In this document: positions 1-8,552 of the stretch, one piece after another
Layout: each line of letters opens with the position of its first letter
Numbering within the stretch: the stretch's first letter is position 1
Assembly (NCBI RefSeq): GCF_030284385.1
Contig: NZ_CP127221.1
Location: forward strand, 1,426,001 to 1,490,000
Reading direction: 5' to 3'
From: Altererythrobacter rubellus
Lineage (GTDB): Bacteria; Pseudomonadota; Alphaproteobacteria; Sphingomonadales; Sphingomonadaceae
Length of the DNA: 64,000 nt
The notes under the pieces: generated by a model
The model's database searches: none
Told to the model about the DNA's origin: nothing
What the model saw: only the letters and a program-made list of their open reading frames with translations
Program-made: the position numbers and the translations under genes

Positions 1-1068
1 CAATCGCTCGACTGGGACGTTGCGTTGCGTCGGCTCGATGAGCTGAACGCGCGCGTGCAGGACCCCACGCTGTGGGACAATCCCAAGGAAGCGCAGGCGC
101 TCAGCCGCGAGCAAAAGACGCTTGAGACCGCGGTCAATACAGTCAACGAGATTTCCGCCGAGATGGCGGACGCGATCGAATTCATCGAGATGGGCGAAGC
201 CGAGGGCGAAGAGGATATCGTAAATGATGGTCTCAAGAGCCTGGAGAAGCTGGCGGATCGGGCCGATGCGGACAAGGTTCAGGCGCTGTTGTCGGGTGAA
301 GCGGACGGCAATGATACTTATCTCGAGATCCACGCCGGCGCTGGCGGAACAGAGAGCCAGGATTGGGCGGAGATGCTTTTCCGCATGTATGGCCGTTGGG
401 CTGAACGGCGCGGTTTCAAGGTAGAAACAGTCGAATATCAGTCTGGCGATCAGGCCGGCATCAAATCGGCAACGCTGCTGTTGAAGGGCGAAGGCGCCTA
501 TGGCTACGCCAAGACTGAAAGCGGTGTGCATCGCCTTGTCCGGATCAGTCCCTATGACAGCGCAGCCAAACGCCATACAAGCTTCTGCTCTGTCTGGGTC
601 TACCCGGTGATCGATGATGATATCGATATCGAGATCGATCCGTCTGATTTGAAGATCGACACCTATCGTGCGTCGGGCGCAGGCGGCCAGCACGTCAACA
701 CCACAGACAGCGCCGTTCGAATTACGCACCAACCGACCGGGATTGTGGTGGCTAGCCAGAATGATCGCAGCCAGCACAAGAACCGTGCGACCGCAATGAA
801 CATGCTGAAGGCGCGTCTTTTCGAGCGTGAAATGGCAGAGCGCGAAGCAGCGGCAAGCGGCGAATATCAGGAAAAGAGCGATATTGGTTGGGGTCACCAG
901 ATCCGATCTTACGTTTTGCAACCGTATCAAATGGTGAAGGACCTGCGCACGGGCGTGACTTCAAGTTCGCCTGACAAAGTGCTTGATGGAGAGCTGGATC
1001 AGTTCATCTCCGCCGCTTTGGCGCAGCAGGTGACCGGCGAAACTGTTGAAGTGGAAGACGTCGAATAG
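1..1068 (+). CDS. prfB: peptide chain release factor 2 (5' end outside window)
   Basis: Class I release factor that ends translation at UGA and UAA codons in the cytoplasm. The frame is open from base 1, so the N-terminus lies upstream; about 355 of the usual ~370 residues are present. The coiled first domain is followed by a GGTESQDW segment, the codon-recognition tripeptide reading Ser-Pro-Tyr (bases 547-555) where the E. coli protein has Ser-Pro-Phe, and the peptidyl-tRNA hydrolysis motif GGQ at bases 682-690. The RTSGAGGQ-type context and the C-terminal KDLRTG block are typical of RF2. If the gene has the programmed frameshift known in this family, that site is upstream of the window. Its stop codon overlaps the next start by one base. 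Confidence 0.97.
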   Translation, partial: QSLDWDVALRRLDELNARVQDPTLWDNPKEAQALSREQKTLETAVNTVNEISAEMADAIEFIEMGEAEGEEDIVNDGLKSLEKLADRADADKVQALLSGEADGNDTYLEIHAGAGGTESQDWAEMLFRMYGRWAERRGFKVETVEYQSGDQAGIKSATLLLKGEGAYGYAKTESGVHRLVRISPYDSAAKRHTSFCSVWVYPVIDDDIDIEIDPSDLKIDTYRASGAGGQHVNTTDSAVRITHQPTGIVVASQNDRSQHKNRATAMNMLKARLFEREMAEREAAASGEYQEKSDIGWGHQIRSYVLQPYQMVKDLRTGVTSSSPDKVLDGELDQFISAALAQQVTGETVEVEDVE

Positions 1069-1784
1069 TGTTGAACAGAGCCGTCCTCTTGCTGGTTTGC
1101 GCGCTGACTCTTGCTGGGTGCGACCAAATGAGCGGAGCCGGTGATCGTCCGGACAGCGCGCGTAGATTTCCCGAGGCAGACAGGCCAGTATCCGGGCTTG
1201 GCTCAACAGAATTCTCGAGCGAAGATGCGCGCGACGAGCGCGGTGAAGCGCAAAAGGTGATGGACCTGGCAGAGGTCAGCGTGGGAATGACTGTTGCCGA
1301 TATCGGCGCAGGTGAAGGGTATTACACCGTCCGCCTCGCCGAGAAGGTTGGCGAGGATGGCCGCGTCCTTGCACAAGATATCGACCGCGATGCTTTGGAC
1401 CGGCTCGGGGAGCGCGTCGAGCGGGAGCGTATCGACAATGTATCGATCAAGCTGGGGCGCGAGGATGATCCGCAACTGCCACCGGACAGTTTTGACCGCG
1501 TGTTTTTGGTCCATATGTATCACGAGGTGAGCGAACCTTACGCCTTTCTTTGGCGGCTCTGGCCTGCTTTGGCAGAAGGCGGGCAGGTGATTGTGGTCGA
1601 CACCGATCGCCCCACCGATCAGCACGGCATTCCGCCTTTGCTTCTGTCTTGCGAGTTTGAAGCGGTCGGTTATCAGCTCGTTGAGTTTCTGGAGAAGCCT
1701 GACATTCGTGGCTACTTTGCGCGATTTGAACGGGCTGACACCCGGCCAGCTGAGGGCAAAATCACCGGCTGCGCGCTCAAGTAA
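1068..1784 (+). CDS. SAM-dependent methyltransferase-fold protein with lipoprotein signal
   Basis: Class I SAM-binding fold protein of about 238 residues. The N-terminus is a short hydrophobic stretch ending in a lipobox, LAGC (Cys18), so it is predicted to be exported and lipid-anchored. Motif I, VADIGAGEGYYT, sits at residues 76-87, followed by an acidic strand (QDIDRD) and an FDRVFLVHMYHE segment typical of this superfamily. The GTG start overlaps the prfB stop; a TTG one codon later is an alternative. Substrate is unknown. An exported methyltransferase fold is odd because SAM is cytoplasmic; it may bind another ligand, or translation may begin internally, after the signal. Confidence 0.8.
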   Translation: MLNRAVLLLVCALTLAGCDQMSGAGDRPDSARRFPEADRPVSGLGSTEFSSEDARDERGEAQKVMDLAEVSVGMTVADIGAGEGYYTVRLAEKVGEDGRVLAQDIDRDALDRLGERVERERIDNVSIKLGREDDPQLPPDSFDRVFLVHMYHEVSEPYAFLWRLWPALAEGGQVIVVDTDRPTDQHGIPPLLLSCEFEAVGYQLVEFLEKPDIRGYFARFERADTRPAEGKITGCALK

Positions 1785-1901
1785 GCTTCGCGCGGCGAGA
1801 TCAATCACCAATCACGCATCAGCGCGCCCTTTTCCTCTGCAAAGCAGGGTGCTAGGCGCTGCAATCACTCTTGGGGCAATAGGTGAGGAGTACCGCCGCG
1901 G

Positions 1902-2411
1902 ATGACCGATTTTCCAACCAGTTTTGACAAAGAAGATCTGTTGAAATGCTCACGCGGTGAGTTGTTTGGTCCAGGCAATGCACAATTGCCGGCCCCACCA
2001 ATGCTGATGATGGACCGGATCACCCAAATCTCCGGCGAAGGCGGCCTTGATGGCAAAGGTCATGTGGTGGCAGAATTTGATATCACACCAGAGCTTTGGT
2101 TCTTCGATTGTCACTTTCCCGGAAACCCGATCATGCCAGGCTGTTTGGGGCTGGATGGACTTTGGCAGCTGACAGGCTTCAACCTTGGATGGCGCGGTTG
2201 GAAAGGGCGCGGCTATGCGCTTGGTGTGGGTGAAGTGAAGCTGACCGGCATGGTGCGGCCTGACCGAAAGATGCTCACCTATTACGTCGACTTTACCAAG
2301 GCTGTTCAAACCCGCCGTTTGACCATGGGGGTCGCTGATGGACGCGTCGAAGCCGATGGTGAGACCATCTATCAAGTAAAAGATATGAAAGTTGCTCTCT
2401 CTGAAGCCTGA
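1902..2411 (+). CDS. fabA: 3-hydroxydecanoyl-ACP dehydratase/isomerase FabA
   Basis: Bifunctional enzyme of unsaturated fatty-acid synthesis: dehydrates 3-hydroxydecanoyl-ACP and isomerises trans-2- to cis-3-decenoyl-ACP. The 169-residue length matches the family. The catalytic His71 lies in [11 protein letters not shown] and the catalytic Asp85 in GLDGLWQ. The ATG is preceded by a GAGGAG ribosome-binding site around 1885-1890. It stands first in a fabA-fabB-fabI cluster, with 25 bases to fabB, so the three are probably co-transcribed. A 117-base gap separates it from the upstream methyltransferase gene and may hold the promoter. Confidence 0.97.
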   Translation: MTDFPTSFDKEDLLKCSRGELFGPGNAQLPAPPMLMMDRITQISGEGGLDGKGHVVAEFDITPELWFFDCHFPGNPIMPGCLGLDGLWQLTGFNLGWRGWKGRGYALGVGEVKLTGMVRPDRKMLTYYVDFTKAVQTRRLTMGVADGRVEADGETIYQVKDMKVALSEA

Positions 2412-2436
2412 TCGGGCCAGAGGCAGAAAGGATCAC

Positions 2437-3666
2437 ATGCGTCGCGTCGTCATAACAGGGCTGGGGATCGTATCCTCGATTGGCAATAATGCTGCCGAGG
2501 TGCTGTCCGCATTGAAGGCGGGCAAATCCGGCATTTCATTTAATGAGGACATGGCCGAGCACGGCTTCCGTTCGCAGGTTGCCGGGGCGATTGACCTTGA
2601 TCTGACCGAGCATGTGGACAAGCGCACGCTTCGCTTCATGGGCCCGGGAGCGGCCTATGCACATATCGCCATGGGTCAGGCAATTGCCGACGCTGGTCTT
2701 GAGGAAAAGGACGTGATCAATCCGATGACCGGCGTGATTGCCGGTTCGGGCGGTCCGTCAACTTCGGCGATGTTCGCGGCGCATCAGTCGGTGCTGAGCA
2801 CCGGAGCGACGAAGCGTATCGGCCCGTTTGCCGTACCGAAAACCATGTCTTCTACGGTCAGCGCCAATCTGGCGACGGCCTATCAGATCAAGGGCATGAA
2901 TTTCTCGATTACATCCGCGTGCTCCACGTCGTTGCACTGCATCGGCATGGCTGCGCAGCAGATCGCGCTGGGCCAGCAGGATGTGATGTTTGGCGGCGGC
3001 GGAGAGGAACTGGACTGGACGTTGTCGTGCCTGTTCGATGCGATGGGCGCCATGTCGAGCAAATATAACGACACTCCAGAGCGTGCTTCGCGTGCCTTTG
3101 ATGCCGATCGCGATGGTTTTGTGATCGGCGGCGGCGGCGCCATCCTGGTGTTGGAAAGCCTTGAACATGCGCAGGCGCGCGGCGCGAAAATCTACGCTGA
3201 AGTGACCGGTTTCGGCGCTACGTCGGACGGTGCAGACATGGTCGCACCTTCGGGCGAGGGCGGCGAACGCGCGATGCGGGGTGCGCTCAGAACGCTTAGT
3301 GAAGATCGCAAGGTAAGCTACATCAACGCACATGGAACTTCGACGCCGGTTGGCGATGTGGGCGAAATTGAAGCGGTGCGGCGGGTCTTCGGAGAAGGCT
3401 CAACTCCGCCGGTCAGCTCTACCAAATCGATGACGGGCCACAGTCAGGGCGCGACGGGTGCACAAGAAGCGGCCTATTGCCTGCTCGCACTGGAGAACGA
3501 CTTCATCATCCCGTCGATCAATGTAGAAACACTCGATCCCGCGCTTAAGCCGGAGGAAATTGCTACTGAACTGGTTGAGAACGCTGGGCTCGATACGGTG
3601 ATGACCAATTCATTCGGATTTGGCGGCACGAATGGTTCGATGCTGCTATCGAAGTTCCACGGTTAG
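2437..3666 (+). CDS. fabB: 3-oxoacyl-ACP synthase I FabB
   Basis: Beta-ketoacyl-ACP synthase I, which elongates the cis-3-decenoyl-ACP made by FabA by condensation with malonyl-ACP. The Cys-His-His triad is visible: Cys162 in SITSACSTS, His299 in NAHGTSTP and His335 in SMTGHSQGA, with the conserved Lys330 before it. Length 409 residues is normal. The frame is open further upstream, to 2392 inside fabA, but the ATG at 2437 follows an AGGCAGAAAGGA ribosome-binding site and gives the canonical N-terminus MRRVVITG. Confidence 0.97.
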   Translation: MRRVVITGLGIVSSIGNNAAEVLSALKAGKSGISFNEDMAEHGFRSQVAGAIDLDLTEHVDKRTLRFMGPGAAYAHIAMGQAIADAGLEEKDVINPMTGVIAGSGGPSTSAMFAAHQSVLSTGATKRIGPFAVPKTMSSTVSANLATAYQIKGMNFSITSACSTSLHCIGMAAQQIALGQQDVMFGGGGEELDWTLSCLFDAMGAMSSKYNDTPERASRAFDADRDGFVIGGGGAILVLESLEHAQARGAKIYAEVTGFGATSDGADMVAPSGEGGERAMRGALRTLSEDRKVSYINAHGTSTPVGDVGEIEAVRRVFGEGSTPPVSSTKSMTGHSQGATGAQEAAYCLLALENDFIIPSINVETLDPALKPEEIATELVENAGLDTVMTNSFGFGGTNGSMLLSKFHG

Positions 3667-3710
3667 AATTCTAGCGAGGGTTTTGGAACCCGAAGGCGGA
3701 GGTATTGGAC

Positions 3711-4499
3711 ATGGGTGTGCTTGACGGAAATCGTGGCCTCGTGATGGGCGTCGCCAACGATCGGTCGATCGCATGGGGCATTGCCAAGGCTTGCGCCGAA
3801 GCCGGGGCAGACCTGGCCTTTACTTATCAGGGCGAAGCGTTTGGCAAGCGGTTGGCGCCACTTGCAGAAAGCCTGGGTTCCGACATCATGCTCGACGTTG
3901 ACGTTACCGACGACGCGTCTCTTGATGCAGCATTCGAGGCGCTGCAAAAGCGCTGGGACCGTCTGGATTTCGTGATCCATGCGATCGCCTATTCTGACAA
4001 ATCTGAATTGACCGGACGCATCCTCGATACCACCCGCGCGAATTTCAAGAACTCGCTCGACATATCTGCTTACAGCTTCATCGAAGTGGCGCGCCGCGCG
4101 CACCCCATGATGGCCGAGCATGGCGGCACCCTGTTGACGCTGAGTTACATGGGATCCAACCGTGTCACACCGAATTACAACGTTATGGGTGTTGCCAAGG
4201 CAGCGCTGGAAGCGGCAGCGCGTTATTTGGCCAACGATCTTGGCCCAGAGGGCATTCGGGTCAATGTGATCAGCCCTGGGCCCATGAAAACATTGGCTGG
4301 GTCGGCTATTGGCGGCGCAAGGCGGACATTCAAGCACACCGATGCCAATGCACCGCTACGAAGCAATGCGACGCTGGAAGCGGTAGGCGGAACAGCTGTT
4401 TATCTGTGTTCAGACGCGGGAGCCTGCACAACGGGCGAAAACATCCGGGTCGACGGCGGTTTCCATGTTCTGGGAATGCCGCAAGCCGAAAATCTTTAG
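3711..4499 (+). CDS. fabI: enoyl-ACP reductase (NADH) FabI
   Basis: Short-chain-dehydrogenase-type enoyl-ACP reductase, last step of each fatty-acid elongation round and the classic triclosan target. Family residues Tyr146, Tyr156 and Lys163 (Y-x6-K in YNVMGVAK) are in place and the N-terminal dinucleotide-binding stretch reads GVANDRSIAWGIA. Length 262 residues is normal. A TTG two codons upstream (3705) is in frame, but the CGGAGG box at 3697-3702 is spaced correctly only for the ATG at 3711. Third gene of the fab cluster, 44 bases after fabB; a hairpin follows its stop. Confidence 0.96.
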   Translation: MGVLDGNRGLVMGVANDRSIAWGIAKACAEAGADLAFTYQGEAFGKRLAPLAESLGSDIMLDVDVTDDASLDAAFEALQKRWDRLDFVIHAIAYSDKSELTGRILDTTRANFKNSLDISAYSFIEVARRAHPMMAEHGGTLLTLSYMGSNRVTPNYNVMGVAKAALEAAARYLANDLGPEGIRVNVISPGPMKTLAGSAIGGARRTFKHTDANAPLRSNATLEAVGGTAVYLCSDAGACTTGENIRVDGGFHVLGMPQAENL

Positions 4500-4505
4500 G
4501 CAATT

Positions 4506-4530
4506 GGCCCCCGCTTTTCGGGGTTGGCCA
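4506..4530 (+). terminator. GC-rich hairpin after fabI
   Basis: A CCCCG-CTTTT-CGGGG hairpin (4509-4523), flanked by a GGCC pair that can lengthen or re-pair the stem, begins ten bases after the fabI stop. It lies between fabI and a gene converging from the other strand. There is no clear T-run after it, so a role in termination is plausible but not proven. Confidence 0.4.
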
Positions 4531-4602
4531 TTCGATATTGATTTGATGGAAACTCGGGAGCTGGCCGAGATTGATCTCGTTTGAAGAGATCGCTTTGGCC
4601 GC

Positions 4603-5031
4603 TTACCGCCAGAGCTGCATTTCGCGGATGAGGCTCGGCAAGTTCTCGTTTGTATCCGGGCGTGACATGGTGGGTTCAACCAGCTTTTATTTGCGGCGCA
4701 GGCGGCCTCGCTGCCAAAGGTCCGTAATCCACACGTCACCTTCCAGCTTTTCTGTGCCGATGCGTGCTTCGACCGACATGCGCGCTGCAAAGACCGCCAT
4801 CTTCTTATGACGGCGGACGTACAGGTCCTTGAAACGATATGCAGACAGCTGAAAACGCGTGGTTGCCGCTTCCAGCCAGCTGGGCCGGTCCAGAATCGCG
4901 GAAGTCTGTGCGCCCAGCAGGAACACAAAATCGCCAGTGGCGAGCGATTTCATGCCATTGCGATCGCGGTTCATCCAGCTGCGCATGAATTGGTGATCGA
5001 GCGCTTCAATCTGTGCGGTAAATTCGTCCAT
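4603..5031 (-). pseudogene. SnoaL/DUF4440-like protein with in-frame stop near C-terminus
   Basis: Small NTF2-fold protein of the DUF4440/SnoaL kind, function unknown. The ATG at 5031 has a GAGGA box seven bases upstream; 114 residues are read before a TAA at 4687-4689. Beyond that TAA the same frame stays open for 27 more codons, ending in ...EMQLWR at 4603, and this extension (KLVEP.MSRPD) looks like the natural C-terminus of such proteins, where a tryptophan would be expected at the stop position. TGG to TAA needs two changes. So the gene is probably truncated by a nonsense mutation; the shortened protein might still fold. It converges on fabI. Confidence 0.6.
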
Positions 5032-5088
5032 GAGCCGTGTCCTCATTGACTAACACGCCAACGCAAGCACGAAACGCACAAGCGACAT

Positions 5089-6102
5089 TTATAAGCCGAT
5101 TAGCACCTGATCCGGGGGGCGGTGTCCGTCCATCCAGAAGCGGATATTAGCAATGACCTTCTCACCGGAAGCTTCGCGACCTTCAGCGGTTGCGCTGCCA
5201 ATATGCGGCAATGTCATAACGTTGGGGATCTTGAGCAAGCGCCGATCAACATTGGGCTCATCGGGGTACACATCGAGTCCTGCCCCAGCCAGATGCCCGC
5301 TTTCCAGTGCTGATATCAGTGCCTCCTGATCGATCAGTTCACCGCGCGCAGTGTTGATGATCGAGGAGCCCGGTTTCATCATCGCGATGCGCCTGGCATC
5401 GATCATACCGCGCGTGTCCTCTGTCATCGGGCAATGCAGGGTCAGGATATCCGCTTCGGCGACCAGTGTATCTATATCCGGCACATAACGTGCGGCCAGC
5501 ATGCGCTCGACAGCTTCGGGCATGGGTTTGCGATTGTAATAGGCGATTTCCATGCCAAAGGCGCGCGCACGGTGCGCAACTGCCTGTCCAATCCGGCCCA
5601 TGCCGATTATCCCAAGCACTTTGCCGCCCAGCTTGCGGCCAAGCATGCCGGATGGCGCCCATCCGGTCCATTTGCCGCTGCGCACCAGGCCAACGCCTTC
5701 GCGGATTCGCCTTGGGACACCGATGATCCCGGCCATAGCTATATCGGCGGTATCATCCGTGAAAACGCCGGGGGTATTGGTTACAATGATCTTGGCCGCC
5801 CGAGCGGCCTCAAGGTCAATATGATCCGTGCCCGAACCGAAACTAGCGATCAGCTTCAATTGATCGCCAGCCTGCGCGATCATATCGGCATCAATCCGGT
5901 CTGTGACTGCTGGCACCAGAACATCCGCTCTTTGCATTGCCGAAATCAGTTGTTCGCGGGTCAAGGGTGTGTCGCTACTGTTGAACTCGGCTTCAAACAA
6001 TTCACCCATCCGTGTCTCAACCGAGGGCATCAAATGGCGCGTTACGATCACACGCGGAGTGTGATCGATTGGTTTGATCGGTTTACTGGGATCGCTAGAC
6101 AT
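5089..6102 (-). CDS. D-isomer-specific 2-hydroxyacid dehydrogenase (glyoxylate/hydroxypyruvate reductase type)
   Basis: NAD(P)H-dependent reductase of 2-oxo acids, probably glyoxylate or hydroxypyruvate. The Rossmann motif GMGRIG is at residues 167-172, and the catalytic trio Arg253 (NTARGELID), Glu282 (DVYPDEP) and His300 (LPHIGSAT) is intact. The 337-residue length fits the glyoxylate-reductase branch and lacks the C-terminal ACT region of long SerA proteins. It stands alone on the minus strand and diverges from the SH3-domain gene across about 70 bases. Substrate specificity cannot be read from sequence alone. Confidence 0.9.
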   Translation of the reverse strand: MSSDPSKPIKPIDHTPRVIVTRHLMPSVETRMGELFEAEFNSSDTPLTREQLISAMQRADVLVPAVTDRIDADMIAQAGDQLKLIASFGSGTDHIDLEAARAAKIIVTNTPGVFTDDTADIAMAGIIGVPRRIREGVGLVRSGKWTGWAPSGMLGRKLGGKVLGIIGMGRIGQAVAHRARAFGMEIAYYNRKPMPEAVERMLAARYVPDIDTLVAEADILTLHCPMTEDTRGMIDARRIAMMKPGSSIINTARGELIDQEALISALESGHLAGAGLDVYPDEPNVDRRLLKIPNVMTLPHIGSATAEGREASGEKVIANIRFWMDGHRPPDQVLIGL

Positions 6103-6172
6103 GTATGCGGCGCTAATCGTAGCAGTGGCAAAGGGTCAAGTGGTGATCCGTTTCATCTTGAAGCGAAGAGCA

Positions 6173-6664
6173 ATGAGGCTGTATGGAATCGGCATGCGCT
6201 GGCTTCTGTCCATTCTTGTGTTCACAATTGGGCTGGGTGCATTCAGTCCGACTGTCGCGCAGGATAACGAAGTGCCGTATTGGGCCTCAATCGCATCATC
6301 CGAAGTGCGGATGCGGGTAGGGCCAAGCCGCGATTTTCCGATCCAGTGGGTCTACAAGCGACGCGGTCTGCCGATTAAGGTTGTCCGTGTGCAGGAAAGT
6401 TGGCGCCTGGTTGAAGACCCAGACGGTACGCGGGGCTGGATGGCCTCAAGCTTGTTGAGCCGAGAGCGAACAGCGCTGGTGATTGGCGAAGGCCTTGTCG
6501 CGATGCACGACGCGGCTTCCGACCAAGCCAATCTCAAATGGAATGTCGAACCGGGTGTGGTCGGCAAACTTGGTGCCTGCGAATCAGGCTGGTGCGAGTT
6601 TGATGTTGAAGGACGCGCTGGCTGGGCTCCGGAAAGCCGGCTCTGGGGAACCGGAGCGCCCTAA
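6173..6664 (+). CDS. secreted bacterial SH3-domain protein
   Basis: Protein of 163 residues with a signal peptide (hydrophobic stretch ending near TVAQ) followed by two bacterial SH3-like segments: the first around WASIASSEVRMRVGPS...GWMA, the second ending in GWAPESRLWG. Such proteins bind peptidoglycan or act as periplasmic adaptors. The frame is open upstream to 6074, but that would overlap the divergent dehydrogenase; ATG 6173 follows a GAAGAG box and ATG 6194 is an alternative. No catalytic domain is present. Confidence 0.8.
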   Translation: MRLYGIGMRWLLSILVFTIGLGAFSPTVAQDNEVPYWASIASSEVRMRVGPSRDFPIQWVYKRRGLPIKVVRVQESWRLVEDPDGTRGWMASSLLSRERTALVIGEGLVAMHDAASDQANLKWNVEPGVVGKLGACESGWCEFDVEGRAGWAPESRLWGTGAP

Positions 6665-6670
6665 ACCGCG

Positions 6671-7096
6671 CTATTCAGCCGCAATTGTCTCGCTGCTGCT
6701 ATCGGTCTCTTCCGCAATTGAGGTTACGACATAGCTTTGCGAGCCATCATCGCGTGTGGTGCGGAAGCTGCCATCTTCGCCGGCCGGTTCATTGGTCCAG
6801 CAGCGTTCCTGCTCTTCATCGCCTTCCCCTTCTGGGTCAAAGCAAAGTTCATCCTCGGCAGTGCGCCAAGTACCACCACCAACAACTTCCTCATTCTCGC
6901 CGTAATCAAAATAGGTCCCATCTTCGTTAAGACGAGTGGTGCCGTAGACTGTCGTGTCGTCACCAACGGAGTAAAGCCCGGGCTGCACCGATGCAGCTTC
7001 AGCTTGTTGTTACGCGTCTGGTTCAGGGGCAGGCGCCGCCGCTTGTTCGCAGGCGGTGAGTGCGGTCATGGCGACGATAGAAATTGCAATTTTCAT
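6671..7096 (-). pseudogene. small lipoprotein gene split by an in-frame TAA
   Basis: The ATG at 7096, with a GGGGGGA ribosome-binding site, starts a lipoprotein signal (MKIAISIVAMTALTAC, lipobox cysteine at 16). After 28 codons a TAA at 7010-7012 stops it; the same frame then runs on for 112 codons (QQAEAASVQPGLYSV...) to 6671 as an acidic, Asp/Glu/Gly-rich domain with ligand-like GTYFDYGENEE and CW motifs. A single C-to-T change of a CAA codon, in a run of CAA codons, would explain the stop. The downstream part has a GTG at 6988 but no convincing ribosome-binding site, so it is probably not made. Function unknown. Confidence 0.6.
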
Positions 7097-7104
7097 AATG
7101 AAAT

Positions 7105-7133
7105 CCCCCCGATCACATGTTGTGATCGAGGGG
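7105..7133. promoter_or_regulatory. 13-bp inverted repeat covering the lipoprotein ribosome-binding site
   Basis: Arms 7105-7117 and 7121-7133 with a three-base loop; pairing is continuous if one G-U is allowed. On the minus-strand transcript it lies between the thiolase stop (7170) and the lipoprotein ATG (7096), and the 3' arm contains the GGGGGG of the lipoprotein ribosome-binding site. It could end the thiolase mRNA, or hide the ribosome-binding site, or both. No strong T-run follows. Confidence 0.55.
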
Positions 7134-7169
7134 ATACCATAGTTCCTGTCGTGGGCAAAAGAGCCGGGG

Positions 7170-8366
7170 TTATGCGAGCTCAATGGCGATAGCTGTTGCT
7201 TCACCGCCGCCAATGCAGAGCGAGGCAACACCACGTTTTTTGCCCTGCTTCTTAAGCGCATTAAGCAGCGTTACGATAATACGTGTGCCCGATGCACCGA
7301 TCGGGTGGCCAAGCGCAGTTGCGCCGCCGTTCACATTGATCTTCTCATGCGGGATGCCGATGTCGCGCATCGCGAACATGGCGACGCATGCGAAGGCTTC
7401 GTTGACTTCCCACAGGTCAACATCGTCGGTTGTCCAGCCAGCGCGCTCAAGCACTTTGGTGATCGCGCCAACCGGAGCGACGGTGAAGTCCTTCGGCTCT
7501 TGCGCGTGAGCAGCGAGCGCCACGATCTTTGCCACTGGCTCCTGCCCGTTTTCCTTGGCCACGCTTTCACGAGTGAGAACAACTGCAGCAGCGCCGTCTG
7601 AGATCGAGCTGGAGGTAGCCGCCGTGATCGTGCCGTCCTTGGCAAACGCGGGGCGCAGCGTCGGGATTTTCTCCGGCATACCGCGGCCAGGCTGTTCGTC
7701 CGTGTCGACGGTTACTTCGCCTTTGCGGGTGGCGAAAGTGACCGGGACAACTTCATCAGCGAATGCGCCTGATGCAATCGCTTCGTTCGCGCGGCGGAGC
7801 GATTCAATTGAATAGCCGTCCATGTCTTCGCGGGTCAGCTGGTACTCGTCTGCAGTATCCTGAGCGAAGGTGCCCATTGCGCGGCCCGCGTCATAGGCAT
7901 CTTCCAAGCCATCCAGGAACATGTGGTCATACGCGGTGTCATGACCGATGCGTGCGCCCGAGCGGTGCTTTTGCAGCAAATACGGAGCGTTGGTCATGCT
8001 CTCCATGCCGCCAGCGATGACATAATCGATTGTACCACTGGCCAGCGCTTCTGCACCCATGATCACGGTCTGCATCCCGCTGCCGCATACTTTATTGACC
8101 GTGGTAGCCTGCACCGACCTTGGCAGACCTGCTTTCAGGGTTGCTTGACGGGCAGGGGCCTGACCCAGACCAGCCGGCAGAACGCAGCCTATATAGGACC
8201 GGTCAAATTTGTCAGGAGCAACACCAGAGCGCTCGACAGCCGCTTTGACTGCAGTTGCGCCGAGGTCGGTTGCAGACACATCGGCTAATGCGCCTTGCAT
8301 GCCGCCCATCGGTGTGCGGGCGTAGCTTAGGATGACGACGGGGTCGGTGGCGGAAAACTGGGACAT
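7170..8366 (-). CDS. acetyl-CoA C-acyltransferase (thiolase)
   Basis: Thiolase that condenses two acetyl-CoA or cleaves 3-ketoacyl-CoA. The nucleophile Cys94 is in NKVCGSGMQ; His354 (GHPIGASG) and the general-base Cys384 (CIGGGEA) complete the active site. Length 398 residues is typical of the biosynthetic/AtoB-like branch. The frame extends upstream to 8435, but the ATG at 8366 has a CGAGGAAC box at the right distance and gives the standard N-terminus. It diverges from the aldehyde dehydrogenase across 186 bases. Without neighbours such as phaB or fadB the pathway (PHA, degradation, or ketone use) stays open. Confidence 0.93.
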   Translation of the reverse strand: MSQFSATDPVVILSYARTPMGGMQGALADVSATDLGATAVKAAVERSGVAPDKFDRSYIGCVLPAGLGQAPARQATLKAGLPRSVQATTVNKVCGSGMQTVIMGAEALASGTIDYVIAGGMESMTNAPYLLQKHRSGARIGHDTAYDHMFLDGLEDAYDAGRAMGTFAQDTADEYQLTREDMDGYSIESLRRANEAIASGAFADEVVPVTFATRKGEVTVDTDEQPGRGMPEKIPTLRPAFAKDGTITAATSSSISDGAAAVVLTRESVAKENGQEPVAKIVALAAHAQEPKDFTVAPVGAITKVLERAGWTTDDVDLWEVNEAFACVAMFAMRDIGIPHEKINVNGGATALGHPIGASGTRIIVTLLNALKKQGKKRGVASLCIGGGEATAIAIELA

Positions 8367-8552
8367 GTCATGTTCCTCGTTGGAGAGAGGAGAAGAATCA
8401 CTTTGCGATCTAATGTTGCAATGCGGCAAACGCAAACCGTACGCTATCGGAAATACGTATTAGCTTGCGTTGGCGGGCGGCCTAAGCGAATAAAGATAGC
8501 AATTGAAAACGCATCGGCCCGGTTGGGCTGAGAGAATAGCCGGGAGAGAATA

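Noticed and set aside
1785..1901. gap before fabA checked for a small gene or regulator site
   Set aside because: No plausible frame or operator recognised.
3678..3691. GGGTT-TTGG-AACCC hairpin between fabB and fabI
   Set aside because: Five-pair stem with no T-run inside a cluster that should be co-transcribed; likely chance.
4410..4928. 172-residue minus-strand frame across the fabI end
   Set aside because: Other-frame shadow of the DUF4440 gene; cysteine-rich, no motif.
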